A stretch of 64,000 nucleotides of DNA from JAENWD01 sp963837165 (GTDB lineage Bacteria > Acidobacteriota > Vicinamibacteria > Vicinamibacterales > JAENWD01): assembly GCA_963837165.1 (NCBI GenBank), contig CAWIMD010000001.1, positions 561,660-625,659 on the forward strand, written 5' to 3'. Shown here piece by piece: positions 44,082 through 53,037 of the stretch. The notes below the pieces were generated by a model, which was not told where the DNA came from, did no database searches, and was given only the letters and a program-made list of their open reading frames with translations. The position numbers and the translations under genes are program-made. The number at the start of each line of letters is the position of its first letter. Within the stretch, counting starts at the first letter, position 1.

Positions 44082-46661
44082 CTATTCGATGCGTAACGCC
44101 CGGATCGGATCCAGGCCCGCCGCGCGCCGTGCCGGGATAAACGCCGCGACGAGGGTCGCCGCGACGAGTAACAGCGCGGCGCGTACCAGCAGCGCCGGGT
44201 CCCACGGCCGCACGTCGACCAACCGGTTCGCGATCAACGCGCCCGAGACGATCGCCGCGGGAATGCCGAGTGCCAATCCGACGCTGAGCTGCACGAACGC
44301 TCCGCGCAGCACCATCGCGACGACCGACGCGCGGTCCGCGCCGAGCGCCATACGCACGCCAATCTCGGCCGTCCGCCGCTCGACGGTGTACGCCGTGATG
44401 CCGTAGAGCCCCACGGCCGCGAGCAGGAGCCCGATCGCGCCGAACAGCCACGTCAGGCTCGCGATCATGTCTTGCTGCGCGAATCGGCGGCGAACGACGT
44501 CGCCATATGGTTGGACGCGGCCCATCACGACGTCCGGAGCGACCGCCGCCAGTTGGTCGTGCACTGCGGCCGCAAGTCCCGGCGGATTGCCGGGCGCCCA
44601 GATCACGATATTGTACGGGTAGTGCGACCAGAGCTCGCGGCTCTCGAGCTCTGGATCCGGGAACGTCGCGCCCTGCGCTTCCGGCACGAAGTACATCGCT
44701 GGCACCGCGTGCAGCGTCGAGGGAAAGTAGCGGACGTCGGCCGCGATGCCGACGATCTCGTACAACCCGGCGTTCTTCCCCGCCGCAGGGCCGAAGTGCT
44801 TGCCGATCGGATTCTCGTTTGGAAAGAACTTCCTGGCGAACGCTTCGTTGATCACGGCCACGCGGCGCGTGGTCGCGTTGTCGGCGTCGACGATCGGCCG
44901 TCCCATGACGATCGGGTCTCCGATGGTTTCGAAGAAGCTCGGCATCACGCGCGTCCACGCGGAGGAGATATCGTCTCGCGGGCCCGGCTCGGGCTGCCCC
45001 GCCATGCGCACGTCGTGCGACCAGTAACTGCCGCTCATCGGCGCGTAGAGCGCCGCGCTCGCGGTGCGCACGCCGGGCAGAGCGCGGAGACGGTCGTCGA
45101 TCTCGCGGAAGAGGGGGAGCAATCGTTCCTGCGGCTGGTTGGACTGCTTCGAGTCGATCGACACCAGGTAGCGGCCGTCGGTCGCGAAGCCAAGGTTCTG
45201 ATGTTCGAGATTGTACAGGCTCTCGCCCAGCATCGCGGCCGCGCTCAGCAGCACGATCGAGGCGGCCGCTTGCGCGATGGCGAGCGTCTTCTGCGCGCCC
45301 GTCGTCTCTGAAGCCGTACGGGTCGATCCGCGCATGGCGTCCATTGGGTCGGCGCGCGATGTGATCCACGCCGGCACGATGCCGAAGAGCAGCGCCGTCA
45401 GCAGCGACACGGCCACCGCGAAGAGCAACACCGGTATCGAGGGGGCGGCGCTCACCGGGACCCAGTTGTCCTGGAACGCCAGATGCACGATCAGTCGCGC
45501 GCCGGCCCAGGCCACCGCAATGCCGGCGGCGCCGCCGATGCTGGCGAGCACCGCGCTGTCGATCAGCGCCTCGCGCACGAGCCGTGCGGGCGAGGCGCCC
45601 ATCGCCGCGCGCATCGCCGTCTGGCGTGCGTTCCTCAGATTCCGCGCGAGGAGGAGGTTCGCAATGTTGGCGCAGGCGAGCAGCAGGACGCAAACGGCGG
45701 CGAGCAGCAGCAGCCGCAGTCCATCCTGGTATTGCTCGCGCATCAGCGACACGCCGGCGCCACCGGGCGTGAGATGCAATGTCTGGTCGTTCAACCGCGC
45801 GCGGTCATGCGCGCTCATGTCAACGCGGTGGCTCGTTAGCCACTGGCGCAGCTCGCCCTGCAGTTGTGCCTCCAGCGTCCGGGAGTTCGTCCCCGGCCGC
45901 ACCCGTCCGATCAAATCGAGCCAGGCCAGACCAGGATTCTCGAGGCGAGACGACGCGCCGGCGATGAGAGGTTCCGTTGTCAGCGGCAGCCACATGTCAG
46001 GCATGGCCGAGGCGGCGACCTTCGCTCCGAAAAAGCCGGGCGGCGCCACGCCGATGATCGAAAACGCCCGACCGTTGATGTCGTACGGTGCGCCGATGAC
46101 GGACGGATCGGATCCGTACTTCTCCTGCCACGTGTGGAAGCTGAGCACCGCGACTGGCAGCGCACCCCGCACATCGTCCGCATCCGTGAACAGACGCCCG
46201 CGCCACGCGGAGATGCCGAACGTTTGAAAGAAAGTGCCGGACACGAACTCGCCGAGCCGCGACTGCACCGCCTCCCGCGAGCCGGCGCGGCGGACGACGA
46301 CGTAGCCGTTACCCGTGCCGACCTGGAACGCGGCGAGTTGCTCGAACGCGGGGGTGTCGGCGCGGAAGCGTTGGTATGCTTCCCACGAGAACAGCGTCCA
46401 GTCGTTCTCCGCCGCGTGATTGCTCTGCGTGTATCCCGTCGAGTAGCAACACGTGACGGCGTCGCCGATGCGCCACAGTTGCTCCGGCCTCGCCACCGCC
46501 AGCGACTGCAGCATGACCTGCTGAATCAGGGTGAAGATCGCCGCCGTCGCTCCGATGCCGAGTGCCAACGTCACGACAGCAGTTGCCGTAAAGCCCGGTG
46601 ATTTGGTGAACCGCCGCAGCGCGTACTTCAGATCGGCCAGCATGTCCACGAGGGCATTCAT
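44082..46661 (-). CDS. ADOP-family ABC permease (MacB/FtsX-like)
   Basis: An 859-residue permease of the fused MacB/FtsX type abundant in Acidobacteria. N-terminal helix after RRFTKSPGFTATAVVTLALG, a large periplasmic MacB-type domain (residues 60-270), two cytoplasmic FtsX domains with VSLLTALLFGIVPAW and a C-terminal LLVAATLVAAFIPARRAAGL. The last residues DPIRALRIE match the family end. Start choice is ATG 46661 (MNALVDMLADLKYALRRF); 46643 is also possible, and a start upstream at 46904 is unlikely because the sequence between 46662 and 46904 has no conserved features. It lacks its own ATPase; a MacB-type ATPase would come from elsewhere. The substrate is unknown. Confidence 0.88.
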   Translation of the reverse strand: MNALVDMLADLKYALRRFTKSPGFTATAVVTLALGIGATAAIFTLIQQVMLQSLAVARPEQLWRIGDAVTCCYSTGYTQSNHAAENDWTLFSWEAYQRFRADTPAFEQLAAFQVGTGNGYVVVRRAGSREAVQSRLGEFVSGTFFQTFGISAWRGRLFTDADDVRGALPVAVLSFHTWQEKYGSDPSVIGAPYDINGRAFSIIGVAPPGFFGAKVAASAMPDMWLPLTTEPLIAGASSRLENPGLAWLDLIGRVRPGTNSRTLEAQLQGELRQWLTSHRVDMSAHDRARLNDQTLHLTPGGAGVSLMREQYQDGLRLLLLAAVCVLLLACANIANLLLARNLRNARQTAMRAAMGASPARLVREALIDSAVLASIGGAAGIAVAWAGARLIVHLAFQDNWVPVSAAPSIPVLLFAVAVSLLTALLFGIVPAWITSRADPMDAMRGSTRTASETTGAQKTLAIAQAAASIVLLSAAAMLGESLYNLEHQNLGFATDGRYLVSIDSKQSNQPQERLLPLFREIDDRLRALPGVRTASAALYAPMSGSYWSHDVRMAGQPEPGPRDDISSAWTRVMPSFFETIGDPIVMGRPIVDADNATTRRVAVINEAFARKFFPNENPIGKHFGPAAGKNAGLYEIVGIAADVRYFPSTLHAVPAMYFVPEAQGATFPDPELESRELWSHYPYNIVIWAPGNPPGLAAAVHDQLAAVAPDVVMGRVQPYGDVVRRRFAQQDMIASLTWLFGAIGLLLAAVGLYGITAYTVERRTAEIGVRMALGADRASVVAMVLRGAFVQLSVGLALGIPAAIVSGALIANRLVDVRPWDPALLVRAALLLVAATLVAAFIPARRAAGLDPIRALRIE

Positions 46662-46867
46662 CTGTCTCAATTGGACCATCGGGATAGTGAGGCTATGCCC
46701 ATCGTCCGGACAGATCAACTCGTGTGATCGGGAAAGATAAACGCCGTAGTATTCGGCAACCGGCTCGTGCGCACCATCTGATCCAAACTCGCGAAATTTA
46801 GGCTCGCCGGATCGTAGCCGATTCGCCGACCCCACCATCTCGCGACGATCCAGGGGCCGGACGGGGG

Positions 46868-46873
46868 TAGACT
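46868..46873 (+). promoter_or_regulatory. Putative -10 box near the GH51 gene start
   Basis: TAGACT lies 9 bases before the ATG at 46883, and no ribosome site is seen between them, so this transcript may be leaderless or nearly so. The -35 region is not evident. Confidence 0.3.
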
Positions 46874-46882
46874 GGCGGCACC

Positions 46883-48472
46883 ATGCCTCGCCCCCGACTT
46901 GCACCCGTGGCCCTCGTCCTGACCCTGCTGACCGCGCTGGTCGCGGCCCAGCCGCGCCCGCGGCCCACCCCGGAGGGGCCGCCGAAGACCGACTGGTCGA
47001 TTCCGGCGCGCATCAAGATCGACGTCGACCGCACCATCGGCGAGGTCGATCCGCACCTGTTCGGCAGCTTCGCCGAGCACCTCGGCCGCATGATCTACGG
47101 CGGCATCTACGAGCCCGGCAGCCCGCTCTCGGATGCCGACGGCTACCGCAAGGACGTGATGGACGCCGTGAAGGCGCTTCACGTGACGATCCTCCGCTGG
47201 CCGGGCGGCAATTTCGCCTCGGGCTACGACTGGAAGGACGGCATCGGCCCGAAGGCGATGCGCCCGGTCCGGCCGGAGCTGGCGTGGAACGACGTCGAGT
47301 CGAACCAGTTCGGCACCGACGAGTTCCTGAAGTACACCGAACGCATCGGCGCCGACCCCTACATCTGCCTCAACCTCGGGCTCGGCACGATCGGCGAGGC
47401 GCGGGACTGGGTGGAGTACACGAATGGCACGCTCGCGACCTACTGGGCCGACCAGCGCCGGAAGAACGGGCGCCAGGAGCCATGGAAGGTCCGCTACTGG
47501 GCCCTCGGCAACGAGATTGACGGGCCCTGGCAGCTGGGGCACAAGAACGCGGAGGAGTACGCGAAGTTCGCGCTCGAAACCGCCAAGGCGATGCGCGCCG
47601 TGGACCCGGAGATCGAGCTCGTGGCCAGCGGGTCGAGCAACTACGCGCCGAACGCCGACTGGATCGGGTGGAACCGCACCGTGCTCCAGACGCTCGCCAA
47701 CGAGGTGGACTACATCGCGCTGCACACCTACATCGGCGACCGCGAGGACGATTTCGAGCGCTTCATGGCGTCTTCGCAGCGGATCGATCAGTACATCGAC
47801 GTGACGGCGGCGCTCATCCGCGAAGTGCACGCCCGACAGTTCCGTCCGCGGCCGATTGCCATTGCGTATGACGAGTGGAACGTCTGGTATCGCGCCGGCG
47901 GCAGCGAGCGGCTCGAGGAGGTCTACAACGCCGAGGACGCGCTCGCGATGGGCCTCTTCTTCAACTCGTTCTTCCGCCACGCCGACGTGGTCAAGATGGC
48001 CAACCTCGCGCAGATGGTCAACGTCATCGCGCCGATCATGACGAACAAGGAGGGCCTGTTCCTGCAGACCACCTACTTCCCGATCGCGGAGTTCACGAAG
48101 CAGCGCGGCAACACGGCCCTCGACGTGTGGTCGACGTCACCGACCTACGCCATCGACAACAAGCCGCCGCTCGGGTATCTCGACGTGTCGGCGACCTTCG
48201 ATCCGAAGACGCGCTCGGTGTTCCTCAACGTGCTCAACCGCAGCAAGGACCGCGACATCACGACCCGCGTCGACAACGAGGCCGGACAGCTCGCTCCGTC
48301 GGCGGGCGTGTGGGAGCTGCACCCGTCCGACCTGAAGGCCACCCACACGTTCGGTGACGCGGCGAAGGTGCGCCCCGTCACGCGCACGGTGCCGCTGCAG
48401 GCCACCGACGGCGGCTTCTCGTACACGTTCCCGGCGCACTCGCTGACCATCCTGCAGCTTGGTGTCCGGTGA
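46883..48472 (+). CDS. Secreted alpha-L-arabinofuranosidase (GH51)
   Basis: A 529-residue retaining glycosidase of GH51 with a signal peptide (LAPVALVLTLLTALVAAQ). The acid/base glutamate is E211 in WALGNEIDG and the nucleophile is E331 in IAYDEWNVWY. Other family marks are LFGSFAEHLGRMIYGGIYEP and RWPGGNFASGYDW. C-terminal residues 420-529 form the beta-sandwich typical of the family. The enzyme releases arabinofuranose from arabinan or arabinoxylan side chains. The 3' end overlaps the MFS gene by 4 bases (ATGA-type context at 48469-48472), so uptake of the released sugar by that transporter is likely. Confidence 0.95.
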   Translation: MPRPRLAPVALVLTLLTALVAAQPRPRPTPEGPPKTDWSIPARIKIDVDRTIGEVDPHLFGSFAEHLGRMIYGGIYEPGSPLSDADGYRKDVMDAVKALHVTILRWPGGNFASGYDWKDGIGPKAMRPVRPELAWNDVESNQFGTDEFLKYTERIGADPYICLNLGLGTIGEARDWVEYTNGTLATYWADQRRKNGRQEPWKVRYWALGNEIDGPWQLGHKNAEEYAKFALETAKAMRAVDPEIELVASGSSNYAPNADWIGWNRTVLQTLANEVDYIALHTYIGDREDDFERFMASSQRIDQYIDVTAALIREVHARQFRPRPIAIAYDEWNVWYRAGGSERLEEVYNAEDALAMGLFFNSFFRHADVVKMANLAQMVNVIAPIMTNKEGLFLQTTYFPIAEFTKQRGNTALDVWSTSPTYAIDNKPPLGYLDVSATFDPKTRSVFLNVLNRSKDRDITTRVDNEAGQLAPSAGVWELHPSDLKATHTFGDAAKVRPVTRTVPLQATDGGFSYTFPAHSLTILQLGVR

Positions 48473-49837
48473 GCTCCGCGCCACGGCTCGTAGATCGGAT
48501 CGAGCACCCCGCGATGATCGGGGCCACCCACGCGCGGTACCGGGTCGTGGCCCTCGCCACCGGCCTGGCGATGATCACGTATCTGGACCGGGCGTGCATC
48601 GCGACCCTGGCGCCCGGGATGATGCGGGATCTCGGCCTGACGACGGTGCAGATGGGGTATGTGTTCACCGTCTTCCAGCTCGCGTACGCGGTGTTCGAGA
48701 TTCCGACAGCGTGGTGGGCCGACAGAAGGGGCACGCGGTTGGTGCTGTCGCGCATCGTGGTGTGGTGGTCGTGCCTCACGGCCGCCACCGGCGCCGCCTC
48801 GAGCTACCTCGCGCTGCTGGTCATCCGCTTCCTCTTCGGCGCCGGCGAGGCCGGCGCCTGGCCCTCGGTCGCACGGACGTTCTCCCGCTGGATTCCGCGG
48901 CGGGAGCGGGGCACCGCCCAGGGCATTTTCTTCGCGGGCGCTCACCTCGTCGGCGGGCTCACGCCGGCGCTGGTCCTGTGGCTGCTCCAGTTCATGTCCT
49001 GGCGCCATGTCTTCCCCTGGTTCGGCGCGGTCGGCCTGGTGTGGGTGGTCGTCTGGCTCGCCTGGTTCCGCAACGAGCCCTCGGAGCATCGAGCCGTGAA
49101 CGCCGGCGAGCTGCAGACGATCGTCTCCGATCGCTCGCCCGATGCCGCCCACGTGACCGGGCTCGAGGACCTGGCGCACCCTGGCGGCCAGCAGGAACAT
49201 GCTGGCGCTCTGCGTCATGTACATCCCGAACTGCATGATCTTCTACTTCTGCATCACGTGGCTGCCGACGTACCTGAGACAGCGGCACGGCTTCGAGGCC
49301 GCCAGTCTCGGCATCTTCGCGGGCCTTCCGCTCATCGTCAGCATGCCCGGCGATCTGCTGGGCGGAGTGGTGACGGACCGGCTCGCCTTGCGCTACGGGC
49401 TGCGCGCGGGGCGGTGCGGCCTTGGCGCCGTGTCGTACGTGATTGCGGGCATCGCGCTCATGGCGGCCGCCTGGTCGTCCACGCCGGTGATCGCCGCGAC
49501 GCTGATCGCGCTGGCGACCGGCCTGACCATGTTCACCCTGGGCGCCGCCTGGGCGACGGTGATCGAGGTGGGGCGCAACCACGTCGGGGTCGTGGGCGCG
49601 ACGATGAACTCACTTGGGAATCTCGCGGCGATGCTGACGCCCCTCATCGTCGCGTATTCGGTGGTGTGGTTCGGCAGCTGGGACATGCCGCTGTACCTGA
49701 TGGGCGTCCTGTTCCTGGTGGGCGCCGGGTGCTGGGCGGTGGTGGACCCGAGCCGGCCGGTCATGGGGTCGGGAATTCATCCCGACCCCGAGGCAGTGGC
49801 ACCTGCTACTCGTGCTGCAGGGCTCGACTCGGATTGA
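48469..49837 (+). CDS. Major facilitator superfamily sugar/sugar-acid transporter, single frameshift
   Basis: An MFS permease related to the anion:cation symporter (hexuronate/phthalate) branch. The first half (MSSAPRLVDRIEHP...; helices 1-6) ends in frame 1 with VTGLEDL at about 49180. The sequence resumes in frame 2 as WRTLAASRNMLALCVMYIPN and continues through helices 7-12 to the stop at 49837. Conserved motifs are YLDRACIATLAPGMMRDLGL at the start and WWADRRGTRLVLSR in loop 2-3. Spliced length is about 450 residues, normal for the family. Its start overlaps the GH51 gene, so it may carry arabinose or another pentose. The shift may be an assembly indel. Confidence 0.85.
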
Positions 49838-50158
49838 TCCGCGTGGCGCGCCGTCCGGGTGCGAGGATCGAGAGTCCCACCACGGCCGCGAAGCACTCTG
49901 GCCACCGCCGACCCGCCGGCAGCGCCGCCGACGAAACCAACGACGATGGGACGGCCACGGTCCCCAGGATGGCGATCACCGCGACCGCGGCGGAGCCTCG
50001 CTCCACTTCTTCACCGTCTGGCCATGGGGATCCCACGGGAGCGACTTGCCGAGGGCATCCTGGTCCGGCCACAGCACGCGCGCCGTCGCTTCGCTGATCA
50101 GGGCCACTCCGTCCTCGCCCGGCATGAAGTTCCGCCCACGGACCAGGCGCATTCCCAT
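49806..50158 (-). pseudogene. ADOP-type permease remnant
   Basis: Two short pieces of a fused permease in different frames. One reads MGMRLVRGRNFMPGEDGVAL and ISEATARVLWPDQDALGKSL (from the periplasmic domain), the other ends SILAPGRRATRINPSRALQHE, the normal C-terminus. Most of the gene (over 2 kb) is missing, and the end converges on the stop of the MFS gene. It is the second decayed copy of this family in the window, after 42736-43329. Confidence 0.75.
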
Positions 50159-50197
50159 CGTGCTCAGGAATGGGCCGGGCGCCGCGCGCGCCGGGCC

Positions 50198-51673
50198 TCA
50201 CGGGTGCACCGTGACGATCACCCGCTGGTAGCGCGTCAGCGGCGGGTTCCCCTTATCGGTCACCTTCAGGATGAAGTGCGCAGTTCCCGCCCTCTCCACC
50301 ACTGGGGCGGAGACGCTGACGCGAGGCATGTTGGTCGCACCGGTCATCGTGAACGGCGCCTTGCAGGTGCCGGGCTCGGGATACTCGAACCAGAGGAAGC
50401 TGAGGCTGTCACCGTCCGGGTCGGTCGTGCCGCGGGCATCGAGCTGGAAAGACTCTCCGGAGCCCACCGAGATCTCGGCCGGGTGATTGAGTGTGATGCG
50501 GGGCGGATGGTTGGCCTTGGCATACGGCTTCGTCGTCCAGTCCATGCGCGCGGCGAAGTCGTTCTGGAAGTCGTCGCGCCACCGCCACAGCGTGACCCGG
50601 TAGTCCTTGAACGACTTGTTGCCGACGGCGTGCGCGCGGCCGTACTCGCCGGCAACGGCCGGGGTGTACTCGTCCACCGCGTTGCTCCAGATGGCGCGGG
50701 TCTCCGGTTCGATGGGCACGCCGCCAGTGAACCCGTTCGGGTCGAGCCTGGAGACGTCCGGACGATACAGCTCGTACCGGCCGCCCCACCCGCCCCAGTC
50801 CGGGTGCTCGGGGACGTTCAGCCCGTTCGGTACGAGCGCCAGCCACGACGGCGTGTCGCCCTCCATGCCATACGCGACGTCCGGGTACACGGCGCCGAGC
50901 GGGCCGTGACCCTGCTGGATGTGCTCGGCCAGCCAGCGGTTCGAGATCGTGGTGTTGTCGATTCCCGGCACGACCGAGTTGATGGCGGTCCACGTCGCGT
51001 CGCCATAGCCGCCAGGACTGACGATGTAGAACAGCTCCGGGAAGGTGCGCCGGATCCAGGCGCCGCTGTCGTCCTGGTCCGAGATCGTGTACACACGCAG
51101 CTTCGCGACAAGGCGCGCCGTGTCCTGCGCGCTGCGTGTGGCTTTGATCCTGTAGAGCGCCTGCGCGAGCGTGTTGGGTCCGCCCCACGCCGCGACCCAT
51201 AGCGGGCGTTCGTCGTTCAGTTCGAGCGTCTTGATGATCCAGTCGGACCCTTCAGAATCCTTGCCGTCGCCGACGCCCATCATGCCGTACACGGGCAGGC
51301 CCTGCTTCACCATGGCGAACAACGCATCCGTCGTCGGATAGTTCGGATCGTGCAGCAGCAGGCGCTGACGGACTGCACCGTACGCCCGGATCACGTTCCG
51401 GATGGACTCGGGGGCGACCATGGTCTTCTGGTGCGTGGATGTCGTCGCCACCAGGCCCTGGATGTCGATCTCGTTCGAGTAGAGCAGCAGGCGCACCGTG
51501 CTCTGCGTGTCGTCGGGATCGGCTTCGATGTCCGACAGGACCAGCAGGCGTTGTGCCCTGGGCGTGATCTCACGGGTGAGTTGCTCACGCTCCGCCCTGC
51601 CCACGACCGGGACGTGCCCCCAGACGATGAGAACGAGCATCAGCGCGAGTTTCGAGCGCGAAGACGTGTTCAT
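50198..51673 (-). CDS. Exported DUF1593 (nucleoside-hydrolase-like) protein, paralog 1
   Basis: A 491-residue exported protein of the DUF1593 family, related to nucleoside hydrolases. The signal peptide (KLALMLVLIVWGHVPVVG) is followed by LVLSDIEADPDDTQSTVRLL, where the Asp cluster fits the Ca2+-binding nucleoside hydrolase site. Other shared elements are RPLWVAAWGGPNTLAQALY and GHGPLGAVYPDVAYGMEGDT. The C-terminal 100 residues carry a Cadherin-like/PKD-type beta domain (SVGSGESFQLDARGTTDPDG). It likely acts on plant-derived glycosides, which is inferred from its neighbours. The second copy is 15 bases upstream, so they are co-transcribed. Confidence 0.85.
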   Translation of the reverse strand: MNTSSRSKLALMLVLIVWGHVPVVGRAEREQLTREITPRAQRLLVLSDIEADPDDTQSTVRLLLYSNEIDIQGLVATTSTHQKTMVAPESIRNVIRAYGAVRQRLLLHDPNYPTTDALFAMVKQGLPVYGMMGVGDGKDSEGSDWIIKTLELNDERPLWVAAWGGPNTLAQALYRIKATRSAQDTARLVAKLRVYTISDQDDSGAWIRRTFPELFYIVSPGGYGDATWTAINSVVPGIDNTTISNRWLAEHIQQGHGPLGAVYPDVAYGMEGDTPSWLALVPNGLNVPEHPDWGGWGGRYELYRPDVSRLDPNGFTGGVPIEPETRAIWSNAVDEYTPAVAGEYGRAHAVGNKSFKDYRVTLWRWRDDFQNDFAARMDWTTKPYAKANHPPRITLNHPAEISVGSGESFQLDARGTTDPDGDSLSFLWFEYPEPGTCKAPFTMTGATNMPRVSVSAPVVERAGTAHFILKVTDKGNPPLTRYQRVIVTVHP

Positions 51674-51687
51674 AGGGCTCCTGCATT

Positions 51688-52803
51688 TCAACGCATCCAG
51701 GCCGCGCGGCGCGCGAAGTCCGCCTGCACGTCGCGGCGCCAGCGCCAGACGCTCTCGGGGCCGGCCGGATCGTCGAACCAGTGATTCCTCGACGGATCCG
51801 GGCGCACGAACTTTCCGCCCCACCCCCCCTGCTCAGGCCGTTCCGGATCGTTCAGTCCCCTGACGGCACTGACGAGGTGGAGGAACGACGGCGTGTCCCC
51901 TTCCTGCTGGCCGGGGAACTGCGGGTCGAACCCGCTCCTGGGGTACGCGGCCCCAAGCGGTCCGTGTCGTTGGCGAACGTTCGCCTCGATCCATGCCTGG
52001 TCCGCCAGCGTCGGATCGGAGCCGGGCGCGTTCCAGAACATGCCCATGTAGTTCCTCTCGGAGACGATCACGAACAGACTGGGGAACGCATCGAGCAGCC
52101 ACTGGGTCGTGTTGTCCTGCTTCGCGATGATGTAGAGGCGCAGTTTGCCCAGGAAGCGCCGCACGTCGGCGGGACTGCGCGTCGCCCGCACCTTCCAGAT
52201 CGCCTGCGCGACCTCGCGCGATCCGCCCCACGCACAGAACCACACCGGCCGTGGGTCGGGCCGATCGACGACGCGGATGATCGCGTCGGAGGCCTCGCTG
52301 TCCTTGCCCGCGCCGAGGAGCTTCTCCATCGTTTTGCCGGGCGTGCCGAACGACGGCGTGCCCCAGGCGCCTGAACGGCCCTGCCACGTGACGGAGCGCA
52401 ATGCCTCGGCGATCGGATACCGGGGGTCGTGGCGTCTCAGGTTCTCGTCCACCTTGTCGTAGAGGTCGAGGATGTCGAGGATGTTCTTCTTGTTCGCGAC
52501 GTTGGCGAACGAGCCGGCCGACGCGATCAGCCCTTCGATGTCTAGATCGTTCGCGTAGAGCAGGAACCGCACCATCGACTGCACGTCGTCGGGGTCGCTG
52601 CACTGCTCGGGTGGCGCACCCTTGCAGACCTTTCCCGGGATGACGTCCAGCGGCGGGAAGTCGGAGGAAACGATCACGCGCGGATTCCGCGCTCGTCCGG
52701 GGCCGGTCGCACGGGCCGCCGCGCCCGCATCCCCGCAGACGATCCCGAGGGCGAGGCCCAGCGCCGCTGCGGACCCACAGGGGCCGCTCAACGAGAACGA
52801 CAT
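51688..52803 (-). CDS. Exported DUF1593 (nucleoside-hydrolase-like) protein, paralog 2
   Basis: A 371-residue paralog of the downstream gene, lacking the C-terminal beta domain. Signal peptide GSAAALGLALGIVCGDAGAA, then VIVSSDFPPLDVIPGKVC and CSDPDDVQSMVRFLLYANDL with the Asp cluster, RPVWFCAWGGSREVAQAIW, GHGPLGAAYPRSG and GDTPSFLHLV. Two cysteines flank an insertion in the Asp-cluster region (DVIPGKVCKGAPPEQCSD) that is absent from paralog 1, perhaps a disulfide. GGGAGGAG lies before the ATG at 52803. The pair likely came from a tandem duplication followed by divergence. Confidence 0.85.
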   Translation of the reverse strand: MSFSLSGPCGSAAALGLALGIVCGDAGAAARATGPGRARNPRVIVSSDFPPLDVIPGKVCKGAPPEQCSDPDDVQSMVRFLLYANDLDIEGLIASAGSFANVANKKNILDILDLYDKVDENLRRHDPRYPIAEALRSVTWQGRSGAWGTPSFGTPGKTMEKLLGAGKDSEASDAIIRVVDRPDPRPVWFCAWGGSREVAQAIWKVRATRSPADVRRFLGKLRLYIIAKQDNTTQWLLDAFPSLFVIVSERNYMGMFWNAPGSDPTLADQAWIEANVRQRHGPLGAAYPRSGFDPQFPGQQEGDTPSFLHLVSAVRGLNDPERPEQGGWGGKFVRPDPSRNHWFDDPAGPESVWRWRRDVQADFARRAAWMR

Positions 52804-52948
52804 GACTCCTCCCTGACTACGTGTGCACCTGCACGTCCCAGCACAGGTACGTCTCCATAGTATTCGGCGGGCCAATCGAGGCTTCCGCGAATCCGGCCAG
52901 CCTGGTGCGCCCGGCAGGCGTCCCCGCCGGTGGTTGACGTTGCGACGC

Positions 52949-52954
52949 TATAAT
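52949..52954 (+). promoter_or_regulatory. Putative -10 box TATAAT upstream of the S9 peptidase gene
   Basis: TATAAT at 52949, the consensus hexamer, lies 83 bases before the S9 peptidase ATG at 53038. A TTGACG lies only 9 bases upstream, too close for a normal -35, so the full promoter is not certain. Confidence 0.35.
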
Positions 52955-53037
52955 CCCTCGCACCGCACGGGTGTCGTCCGCCTGCATGCGACACGCACCG
53001 TGTGCGTGACCTTCGCCGTCCAATAGGAGAGCGTTGG

